A stretch of 64,000 bases of DNA, from positions 10,981,501 to 11,045,500 of the forward strand of contig NC_066286.1 in assembly GCF_905404315.1 (NCBI RefSeq), read 5' to 3'. Origin of the DNA: Leptidea sinapis. Lineage: Eukaryota > Arthropoda > Insecta > Lepidoptera > Pieridae. The notes under the pieces are model-generated. The model did no database searches. It was not told the DNA's origin and saw only the letters and a program-made list of their open reading frames with translations. Shown here one piece after another: positions 57,601-64,000 of this stretch. Numbering within the stretch: the stretch's first letter is position 1; every line of letters starts with the position of its first letter. The position numbers and the translations under genes are program-made.

Positions 57601-60600
57601 GGCAAAATTTTAAAAGTGAAAAAAAATTTTTTAGTCTTGCTCAGTAATTAATTAATTATGTTAATTAACAATTTTTGGTTTAATTGATAATTCAAGAAAT
57701 TCAATTGAAAAATAAAATATATAAAATATAAGTTTAAGTAAAATTCCAGTATTGGGGCGGACTTTTTTCCGGTGCCCAGGAGCGGCATTAAGTTTAAATC
57801 CTGCCCTGAGTATCGCTACTTGCTTGAAAAAAGAATGAATTGTGAATCCTCAATTATTAGCACTATTTACTAATTACCTTAAATATCCCATTGCTGGTCC
57901 ACATATTATTAGAGGTGGGCTAAACTGTTATAATTTTTCAATGAATTATACTGTTGTGTTATATTTTTCTAACTGTTGTTGTAGTCTGTTATAATGTATA
58001 TTAGATGTTATAAATTTTAATCGAAATTATTATCGCTGAAAGTTGTTGTTGTTGCGGTTTGAAGTTATTTAGTGTTATAATATAACATATTTGAAGAGGA
58101 ATAATTACTTTAACACCAAGTACTAGGTAGATGGTATTTTTTTTGATGTGCTTTTTTTACCTGTGTACCTACACAAAACAATCTTAACGACTAATGAGTT
58201 CCAGAAACTATTAACTAAACGTATATTTATACTATTCACAAAACATTTATTTTTACACTAACACTGTCTATTTACAAAAAATAAAAATAACTCAAGAAGT
58301 ATTTTATATTACACATATCCATTTAATTTACTATTCATACTATTGTTTTTACAAACATTTTACTTCAAATGATAATAATAATAATCAAAACACAACTAGC
58401 AGTTCGTCAATTTAAAAACTCACAAATAATGATTCTCATTGGAAATTTAATGAATGAAAGTGTTGTTTTATCCAAAATGTTATTTATCTTCGTCTCATCG
58501 CACGTAGAAATAGCTCTGTCTATAGCAAGAGTACTTACAATACTTTTCAATCTAAAACAACAGCGTTATAATTTTATATTTGTTCGTCTAACTTATCTAT
58601 ACTAAGCACTAATTACTAAAGCGAATTAGAAAAAGGGCCATCTGGTAAAAAACATTAAATTTTACAAAATTTAAATTTAATTAAAGAAACGCACCACTTT
58701 CCGCTCGTGTACATAGATGGCGCTGTAATTAAATTCAAATGAATTTTAATAGTACGGAAATAATTTACATAATTTTATTATAACAGTCTAGTTGCAAGTT
58801 TTATAATGTGTTATACTGTTGTAAAAATATATTGTTATATATATGTTGTGTTATAACGCCCACCTCTACATATTATATATATTATCTTTTACACAGAATA
58901 GATCTTTTAGCAGACAGTAATAAGGCATAGACATAAGATACGAATTATCGTTTAATTATTTTAGGTTATATTTTACTTTTAGGTATATCTTTTTTCTGCC
59001 ACTTTTTTTCCACTCCGTTGAAAGAGCGACATCGCATGTCAATTTCATAATATGCAATTATGGGGTTGAATAGGTTATCGAATTTTTATTAATAAAAATA
59101 TGGGTACATTTAATGTAAAGTAGTTCCTGTAGATAAGCCACAACCCGAGAGTTGAACAAAAAAAACCAAGATTTACGTATCATGCGGAATGCAGATGGTT
59201 GGCGTACTTTGTAGAACGCTGAGATGTTAAAATAGGAAACTGCCGTAAAATGTTGTATCCAGCAGTGATGGCCTCTGGTCGCCTTGATACGGAGATTTTA
59301 TTAATATTGTTTGTTTAGAATTTTTTGGAGGAGGACCCAACGGCCCGGGTCCTAATGGACCGCGAATGATGATGCCGGGCCCCGGACCTCACCATCAGAT
59401 GCGAGGCCCTCCGCCAGGGCCCCACGGGCACGGGCCGCCGCCGCATCACATGGGTCACCACCAGGGCCCACCGCCGCACCACATGTCGCAGCACCAGGGA
59501 CCACCGCAGCACCAGGGTCCACCGCAACACAGACCACCCATGCCATATAATGATGTATGTGATTTTATGATGTATTTAATTTGAAAGACGAAATAATCAT
59601 GTACAGCTGTAGTAAACAATGAATAACTCACGCCATTAAACATAAACGTTTTATGTTTCTTAAAAGAAACAGGTAAACCTAAAATATATTATAAACATTT
59701 TATTTCACATGAAACACGGTACATAATATTATGTATTTATTTCATTACGAGCATTTTTTAATAACAAGTAAGTACGTATGTATAGTCATTTCATCATCAT
59801 TATTTCAGCCGGAAGACGTCCGCTGCCTCCCCCAAAGATCTCCATGACGATCGGTCCTGCTCTGCCCTCATCCAACCTACTCCGGCGATCTTGACCAGAT
59901 CGTCGGTTCATCTTATGGGGGGGCTACCGACACTACGCCTTCCGGTACGTGGTCGCCATTCGAGGACCTTACTGCCCCAACGATCATCTGTCCGCCCAGC
60001 TATGTGCCCTGCCCATTGCCACTTCAGTTTCGCAATCACTTGGGCTATGTTGGTGACTTTGGTTCTCCTGCGGATCTCCTCATTTCTGATTCGATCTCGC
60101 AGGGAAACTCCGAACATAGCCCTCTTCATTGCCCTCTGAGCAACAGAGAGCTTCCTCATAAGGCCCATAGTTAGCGGTCATTTAGTATATTATAATTAAA
60201 GTAATTATTGGTAATTATTACTCCTCCACCAGATTTTAATTTGCTACAGCATATTTTTGTTAAAGTATATATAAGATATTTAATGGCGTGCATATAATTC
60301 GTTCTCTGACTATGCCAGACCTTGTTATAGATTGCATTAAAATGGGCGAATAGTTGTAAGTAAACCTGCGTCTTATGTCGCATTCCTTATCCCGGCCCAT
60401 AATAAGTTTATCTCCGTGGTATCAGATGCAGCGTCCAGGCGGCCGCGGCGAGTGGGCCGGCCGTGGACCGCACATGGCGCCCGCGCCCGCGCCGCAGTAC
60501 GGGCCGCCGCCGCACCAGATGCCGCCGCACCAGATGCCGCCGCAGCACGCGGTACGAACACACCATTTTAATAATAATATAATAATATAATAATATATCT

Positions 60601-63061
60601 ATTTATTTTCTCCTCACAAAGATCTTAAAGCTAAAACAGTACAGTAGTGTTACATTTTTTTTAACAGATAGTATTTTGTGAGGAGCTGGTGTCTGAAGTA
60701 GGTTGACCCTGTATTACAGATCACCAGGACCTCACCCCCAGATATAAGGATCACAATGATTAAAATAGTACACATCCGTACTAGTAGTACCGTTACAATA
60801 GATCATAACAATAGATGACTTTAAATTTGTCAATTACTAGTAATAAAATGTATGTGTGTGTGTGTGTGCGGGCGGGCGTACTCTACTCTCAGTTACTATT
60901 AGTGTAGAAGGTTTTCAGTTGAGGTATAGTCTAATTTTGTAACCACTCTGTCAAGATACGCTTGCATTTAGTTCTGTTGAGGTGGTAAATTGACAGCTCT
61001 TTGTTTACCTTATTGTAAAGGTTATAACCTTCAACACAGAAGAATCTTTGGGAGAATCTAATATTAAACAATAATTTTTCACAGATTCTATCTTTTCGCC
61101 GTTGCGCTTTTTTTTTTCCGGATCGTAACTGGTAAGGCTATGTTTTCTTAAAACTGTATGCAGGATATAAAGCTGACGCACAGTTAGAACCTTTGATAGT
61201 TTATAGAGTTCTGTAGTGGGAGCGTAGATTGGTAATGAGTTACTTACTTTCAATATAGCTCTTTGGGCCCTTTCTATTTTAAGGAAGTGTGATTTTGTAG
61301 CGCCGCCCCAAGAAGTGATGCAATACGTTAATATCGACTGACACAAAGCTTGATATATGTTTTTCATCAAGTCCTTTTCAGCTACATTTCTCAAATTTTT
61401 AAAAATTACAATTTATTTTCGCACTCGTTTTGCTAGTTGTCCTATGTGGCATTGAAAATTTAACTTGTTATCTACCATAATACCAAGATACTTGACGGTC
61501 TCTGATTTCTGTATTTTGGCACAGTGACAATATAAGTCTTCAGAATTACCACATGAGTGGAACTTTATATTATGATTGGTTGTTAATTCTGTATTTCTTA
61601 GAGAAAAGGTAATATAACTGGTTTTAACTACATATATTTAATGTCAGGACATTGTCATTTAGCCATTCACTGACGGTATTAAAGCCCTTCTGTGCACTCA
61701 ATGTATATATTGACAGTTGCTATTTTAATCGTATAATAAGTGCGACTAACCTGCGCAAATTGTGCTCTAACTTCCTCACACTTCAAAAATATTTAATTTC
61801 ATAAAACTATACAAATTTTATAATGTTGTCACATAGTATACAATAAAAGAAATGTTATTATTATCAATTATCATTACTACTATTGCTTATACACTTACAT
61901 CGCCTATACAGTTAATGAGATTCTTTAAAAATGGCAATACACATTTGCCACATAAAATCGTCTTGATTATCGATCTAACAGCTGATCTAAGTTCAAGGAT
62001 AAATAGGTATCTAGTTTTTAAGGTTTTTCTCGATAGCTCATATGAACATAGAGAATTTACGGGAGCTATATGTTATCTCTACTCAAAACTATGTGACGAA
62101 ACATATAAAGGTTGTCACAACTTTACAATGATCTTACTATCCGTTATAGGAGAAGAATTTAGTTTGTGGATCACCCATAGGTGATAGATCACCAGTATTC
62201 ATGGTATCCTGTTGCGCGAAAGGAACAAAGCTGGCTCATTATTTCCTTAGCATTAGTACACTAGTAGATATATTGATCGATTCAATAAAGTGTTGTGGTT
62301 AATATTTGATTTTCCTTCATACTTCATTCAATTATTATTACATACAGAATATAAGTGCTACACTTATCTATCTAATTCAAGAACTAATAACAAAGTTCCT
62401 ATTAAGAACTAGCAATAAATTGATAAAAATACCCAGAAATGATAGAATGGCAACTTGATTCTCTTTGTGTCAGGAATTAATTCTAAATAATTTAAATAAA
62501 AACAATAAAATAACACAAATTAAATTTGTTTTCAAATTTTATCTGTGTATTAATCCTTGAAGTGAGGGTTATCACTTTAAAAATATAACAAATTGTTTAG
62601 ATTTGCAAGAGCGACATCTCAAGTCAATTTCCTAATATGGAAATATTGGGGTTGAGCATGTTATCAACTGTAAAGTAGATCCTGTAGTTGAACTTGAAGT
62701 CACAACCTGAGGATTGAACAAAGCATACAAGATTTTATGATGATACGTCACTCGAATGGTTAGCTCAGTTGGAAGAGCACTCGCACGGAACGCGAGAGGT
62801 CGTGGGTTCGAGTCCGGCATCGTTCATGCAATTTTGTGTTCAAATTTAATTTGGGAATTAATTCTTTAGTAGGTACTCAGTACGTGAACTACACAAGTCT
62901 ACTGTGTACACAAGAGCCTAATGACCGCTGCCACATAATGTTATTTTTTATTCTTGATTGGTTCCAGCCTCCAGGTCAAGGCATGCCGCCGCCTCATCAC
63001 CAACTGCCGCCGCACCAGCAAGGTCCGCCCCGTGGCCCCGCTCCGTTACAGCAACACCCAG
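45563..63061 (+). CDS. CPSF6: cleavage and polyadenylation specificity factor subunit 6 (CFIm68), 3'-partial
   Basis: Joined exons are 45,563-45,628, 45,743-45,949, 53,257-53,472, 55,646-55,754, 59,319-59,554, 60,426-60,551 and 62,968-63,061. All introns are GT-AG and the frame is kept, giving about 351 residues before the window end. In other animals CPSF6 pairs with CPSF5/NUDT21 as cleavage factor Im in the nucleus, which binds UGUA and guides poly(A)-site choice. Support: an acidic start with LYADDI and DLYDDVIS; an RRM with RNP2 LYVGNLTW (residues 84-91) and RNP1 GQSKGFCV (122-129) within the highly conserved FFENRANGQSKGF; LPKKEIHGQHPVV; then a Pro/Gly/His/Gln-rich linker. The conserved C-terminal domain and arginine-rich tail are absent, so further exons lie beyond 64,000. 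CPSF7 is the alternative, but the N-terminus favours CPSF6. Confidence 0.95.
45743..45949 (+). CDS. CPSF6: CPSF6 exon 2
   Basis: Codes residues 23-91. An acidic, Gly/Ser/His-rich lead (VDLYDDVISAPTLKSE) runs into the RRM's first strand, SRRFQLYVGNLTW, so RNP2 lies at the exon end. Acceptor GATTACAG, donor GTTCGT, phase 0. Confidence 0.93.
48250..48455 (+). repeat. R300 repeat, copy 7 (CPSF6 intron 2)
   Basis: Starts AAGGGATGAGACGAGCAGGA, with both hairpin arms present in mutated form (AGTGCTGCTCAGG and CTGAGTGGCACT). The central third is deleted. The right end, GGAGCCTCCCACTGGT, is retained. Confidence 0.85.
50766..51048. mobile_element. MITE of the GTGCAGTGATT family in CPSF6 intron 2
   Basis: Contains GTATGAAATGTGCAGTCATT and, inverted, ATTGCACGTTTCATACAAAA, plus the ATAGCCGAAATCCACTACGT and CGCTTTCAAACTTAGCC core shared with 14,912-15,146. 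A 12-bp direct repeat, GCCCCCTTCCAG, sits at 50,754-50,765 and 51,049-51,060, either a target-site duplication or part of the element ends. Confidence 0.8.
51828..52161. mobile_element. TIR element (TTAGCGATGGGC) in CPSF6 intron 2
   Basis: Terminal inverted repeats are TTAGCGATGGGCGAAT and ATTGCCCATCGCTAA. Inner inverted segments include GTCAACTTTTAACTATTAAT with AAAAGTTAAAAG, and TTGCGCAGCGC with GCGCTGCGCCA. About 334 bp, non-coding. Termini of this form suggest a hAT-type MITE, but the target-site duplication was not clear. Confidence 0.7.
53257..53472 (+). CDS. CPSF6: CPSF6 exon 3
   Basis: Codes residues 92-163, the bulk of the RRM. WATDQDIANAIADVGVTD forms the first helix, FQDVKFFENRANGQSKGF contains the RNP1 start, and LPKKEIHGQHPVVTMPSKQ closes the fold. 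Acceptor TCTTTCAG, donor GTAAAG, phase 0. Confidence 0.95.
53473..55645 (+). other. CPSF6 intron 3
   Basis: About 2.2 kb. No exon was recognised inside. The small ORFs on the minus strand at 54,285-54,597 have no recognised domain. Confidence 0.85.
55193..55235. mobile_element. hAT-type terminus
   Basis: The segment includes GGACCACTGGTTGGGAACCA then CTG. Its complement, CAGTGGTTCCCAACCAGTGG, is the style of terminal repeat typical of hAT elements. The opposite end was not found, so the extent is unknown. Confidence 0.55.
55646..55754 (+). CDS. CPSF6: CPSF6 exon 4
   Basis: Codes residues 164-199 plus the first base of a split codon. It starts ALNQFESQSKTRSTPPGSNP and continues into PHPGGPPGPHPGG. 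The NQFESQ start aligns with the post-RRM segment of other animal CPSF6 proteins. Acceptor TATTTCAG, donor GTATAT, phase 1. Confidence 0.93.
55903..55950. mobile_element. right-end fragment of the outer MITE family
   Basis: AAGTTAAACTAAGGATAGAT followed by AGGTTATTGAAAACAGCCG matches the right terminus at 26,018-26,058. Confidence 0.65.
56477..56536. repeat. short inverted repeat
   Basis: AAACATCGTACAAA and TTTGTACGATGTTT are perfect complements about 32 bp apart. The adjacent AT-rich sequence gives no further pairing. Confidence 0.7.
56822..57385 (+). mobile_element. TIR MITE (TCTACACC family), full-length
   Basis: About 564 bp with imperfect ~45-bp terminal inverted repeats: TCTACACCGATGC with ATTATGGGTGTAGA, extending through AAAGATTCTGAAA and TTTCAGAATCTTTTAGAGG. 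The interior is nearly identical to 19,794-20,280. No transposase is present. It lies wholly within CPSF6 intron 4. Confidence 0.9.
57555..57808. mobile_element. hAT-like MITE with 8-bp target duplication
   Basis: A 254-bp element starting CAGCGGTGGATTTACACTAG and ending TTTAAATCCTGCCCTG. The termini match at 10 of 13 positions when inverted. It is flanked by AGTATCGT (57,547-57,554) and AGTATCGC (57,809-57,816), an 8-bp duplication with one change. Eight-bp duplications and CA-start termini are typical of hAT transposons. Confidence 0.85.
59022..59200 (+). repeat. AAGAGCGACATC repeat body, partial
   Basis: TTGAAAGAGCGACATCGCAT, ATGGGGTTGAATAGGTTATC and ATGTAAAGTAGTTCCTGTAG follow the order of 62,605-62,700. 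The GAAGTGAGGG start and a recognisable tRNA-like end are missing. Confidence 0.65.
59319..59554 (+). CDS. CPSF6: CPSF6 exon 5
   Basis: Completes the split codon (Glu) and codes 78 further residues. It opens FFGGGPNGPGPNGPRMMMPG and continues with repeated PPHHMGHHQGPPPHHMSQHQ and QGPPQHQGPPQH units. The FG dipeptide at its start is the only one in the linker seen here; an FG-containing segment of the vertebrate linker is a known partner-binding site. The exon is extremely GC-rich, and the minus strand is open only for that reason. Acceptor TTTGTTTAG, donor GTATGT, phase 0. Confidence 0.93.
59555..60425 (+). other. CPSF6 intron 5
   Basis: 871 bp. Nearly half is an antisense LINE fragment. 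Confidence 0.85.
59806..60180 (-). mobile_element. RTE-like LINE 3' fragment, copy 3 (CPSF6 intron 5)
   Basis: The minus strand encodes MGLMRKLSVAQRAMKRAMFG, VSLRDRIRNEEIRRRTKVTN, IAQVIAKLKWQWAGHIAGRT and WRPRTGRRSVGSPPIR. After a frame change it ends near CCGGAAGACGTCCGCTGCCT. It is the best-preserved of the three copies (24,060 and 37,640 are the others). It is antisense to CPSF6. Confidence 0.88.
60426..60551 (+). CDS. CPSF6: CPSF6 exon 6
   Basis: Codes 42 residues beginning MQRPGGRGEWAGRGPHMAPA, with tandem PPHQM units and PPQHA at the end. It is phase 0 at both ends, so it could be skipped without a frameshift. The acceptor (TGGTATCAG) has a weak polypyrimidine tract. Donor GTACGA. Confidence 0.88.
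61005..61720 (-). mobile_element. LINE C-terminal relic in CPSF6 intron 6
   Basis: From 61,720 downward the minus strand encodes an FNAW-like block, VKYLGIMVDNKLNFQCHI and QLAKRV. After a stop it encodes AEKDLMKNIYQALCQSILTY and CITSWGGATKSHFLKIERAQ. This is the region after the RT core of a non-LTR element. The longest open part is 129 codons (61,005-61,394). At least one stop or frameshift separates the parts. Confidence 0.82.
61852..62184 (+). CDS. unrecognised 110-codon ORF in CPSF6 intron 6
   Basis: Open from ATG at 61,852. The central part (LPHKIVLIIDLTADLSSRIN and ICYLYSKLCDETYKGCHN) is less AT-driven than expected by chance. Another frame continues beyond its stop with RSPVFMVSCCAKGTKLAHYF. 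It could be a decayed mobile-element or captured gene fragment. No domain was recognised. Confidence 0.25.
   Translation: MLLLSIIITTIAYTLTSPIQLMRFFKNGNTHLPHKIVLIIDLTADLSSRINRYLVFKVFLDSSYEHREFTGAICYLYSKLCDETYKGCHNFTMILLSVIGEEFSLWITHR
62520..62753 (+). repeat. GAAGTGAGGG repeat body, most complete copy
   Basis: Carries GAAGTGAGGGTTATCACTTT, AAGAGCGACATCTCAAGTCA and TATTGGGGTTGAGCATGTTA, then leads directly into the tRNA-like sequence at 62,754. This copy gives the best order of parts for the family. Confidence 0.7.
62754..62825 (+). repeat. 72-nt tRNA-like sequence in a repeat
   Basis: Folds as a cloverleaf. The acceptor stem is GAATGGT/ATCGTTC (7 pairs including G-T), the D stem GCTC/GAGC, the anticodon stem CTCGC/GCGAG with loop ACGGAAC, and the T loop TTCGAGT. 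The A box TTAGCTCAGTTGG and B box GGTTCGAGTCC match RNA polymerase III promoters. GGA in the anticodon position would read serine, but tRNA-Ser needs a long variable arm, which is absent. Position 33 is C and the T stem has a mismatch. A tRNA-derived repeat is favoured. Confidence 0.7.
62968..63061 (+). CDS. CPSF6: CPSF6 exon 7
   Basis: Codes 31 residues, PPGQGMPPPHHQLPPHQQGP and so on to LQQHP, plus one base of the next codon (phase 1). Acceptor GGTTCCAG, donor GTTAAC. Continuation must lie past 64,000. Confidence 0.9.
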
Positions 63062-63189
63062 GTTAACAACACGTCACATTATAATATTGACTCTGAACGT
63101 TCGAACAGGGATCTCATATTAACGGTTGCGTGACATAATAGAATACCCTTAATTGTGATTATTGAAGTGCATGACCTGACGCCACTAAG

Positions 63190-64000
63190 GCTGAGACCTA
63201 CAGAGCGTACTTAGCCTTTGCTCAGACTAGCGCAACAAATAGGTCGTTATCGACGTTTATTGCTTGAATCTCAAGCCAGTGAACGCTGGAGTGCCCTAAG
63301 GCTGTGCTATCTCCCACACTGTTTCTTCTGCATATCAATATGTTGGACACCTCCGACATACATTGCTATGCAGACGACAGTACGGGCGATGCCGTATATA
63401 CGGGCCATGCAATTCTCTAGGGAAATCGTCGACCAGTGCCGAGAGAAAATTATGTCTTCTATCGAGTTCTCTCTTGAGAAGGTCGCGGAATGGAGTCAAT
63501 TAAACCTTGTCCAATTTAACCCCCAGAAGACTCAAGTTTGCGCGTTTACCCTTAAAAAACCCTAACATTAAAATTTGTTGTATCACCGTTCTTCGACAAT
63601 ACTTCCCTTACAGCCTCGCCTAGTATCGAAATACTGGGTCTCGAAATCTCGAGCGATTGTCAATTCCGCAGCCATTTGGAGGGCAAAGCCAAACTGGCTC
63701 CGAAGGAACTGGGCGTCATAAATAGAGCACGGCAATACTTCAAGCCGGCCCACATTCTAGCGCTGTGCAAACCGAAGCCATATAATATTGAGTATTGCGG
63801 TCATCTCTGGTCTGGCGCATCCCAGTATCAGCTTGATCCATTTAACCGCGTGTAACGCAGTGCAGCTTGAATTGTCGGAGACCTAGTGCTCTGAGCGGCT
63901 GGATCACTTGTCGTTGCGTAGAGGCATTGCTTCATTATGTGTCTTCATTTATCACTCCGAAGAGCTTTTTCACATGATTCCTGCCGCCGATTTCGACCTT
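63190..64000 (+). mobile_element. LINE relic with RT core remnant, cut by the window end
   Basis: A plus-strand non-LTR sequence in several frames. One frame has MLDTSDIHCYADDSTGDA with the YADD catalytic motif. Another has REKIMSSIEFSLEKVAEWSQ and LNLVQFNPQKTQVCAF. Others give a FRSHLEGKAKLA-like block and LSLRRGIASLCVFYHSEELF. It is the same family as 4,090-4,720 but reaches further upstream. Frameshifts and stops make it inactive. It lies in the intron after CPSF6 exon 7. Confidence 0.85.

Larger units (their letters stand above)
55755..59318 (+). other. CPSF6 intron 4
   Basis: About 3.6 kb, holding at least three TIR elements and a tRNA-associated repeat body. No exon-like segment was recognised. 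Confidence 0.85.
60552..62967 (+). other. CPSF6 intron 6
   Basis: About 2.4 kb with a (GT)n tract at 60,850-60,869, an antisense LINE relic and a tRNA-like repeat. Confidence 0.85.

Noticed and set aside
59315..59643. Several minus-strand ORFs of 62-71 codons opposite CPSF6 exon 5
   Set aside because: They exist because the exon is GC-rich and lacks stop codons on both strands. The plus frame is spliced, in phase and matches CPSF6.
60373..60561. Minus-strand Ala/Arg-rich ORF opposite CPSF6 exon 6
   Set aside because: Antisense of a repetitive GC-rich exon, with no independent support.
62754..62825. Functional tRNA-Ser (GGA) gene
   Set aside because: No long variable arm, C at position 33, a T-stem mismatch, and membership in a dispersed repeat argue against a working tRNA.

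Overview
The window is AT-rich nuclear DNA from an insect, almost certainly a lepidopteran (moth or butterfly). The evidence is one conserved animal gene with spliceosomal introns, set in dense repeats of kinds common in Lepidoptera: Helitron-like sequences ending in CTAGT, 5'-truncated LINEs, a DD37D mariner relic and many MITEs. No bacterial, organellar or viral gene set is present. Species cannot be fixed from sequence reading alone.

Positions 1 to about 38,700 are almost entirely repeats and unassigned AT-rich DNA. They include dead LINE 3' ends (for example 4.1-4.7, 8.1-8.75, 12.8-13.2, 18.15-18.45, 30.1-30.6 and 37.6-38.05 kb) and a recurrent ~300-bp element seen eight times across the window. 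There are also three Helitron-like families, a mariner transposase relic (22.2-23.3 kb), nested MITEs (25.5-26.06 kb), fold-back elements and tRNA-like repeats. A few short open segments (10.9-11.17, 12.36-12.64 and 13.2-13.3 kb) are recorded at low confidence.

From 38.7 to 45.5 kb the sequence is less repetitive and shows weak signs of gene starts. There is a possible minus-strand first exon at 42.4 kb, a possible plus-strand first exon at 42.73 kb, and an unrecognised 151-codon minus-strand ORF at 44.6-45.1 kb that would be divergent from the next gene.

From 45,563 to the window end lies the only confidently identified gene, the plus-strand orthologue of CPSF6 (the 68-kDa subunit of cleavage factor Im). 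Seven coding exons join in frame across canonical GT-AG introns. They encode an acidic N-terminus, an RRM split between exons 2 and 3, and a Pro/Gly/His/Gln-rich linker. The C-terminal arginine-rich region must lie beyond the window. Introns 2 to 7 carry many of the same repeat families as the upstream region, so they expand the gene to more than 17.5 kb.
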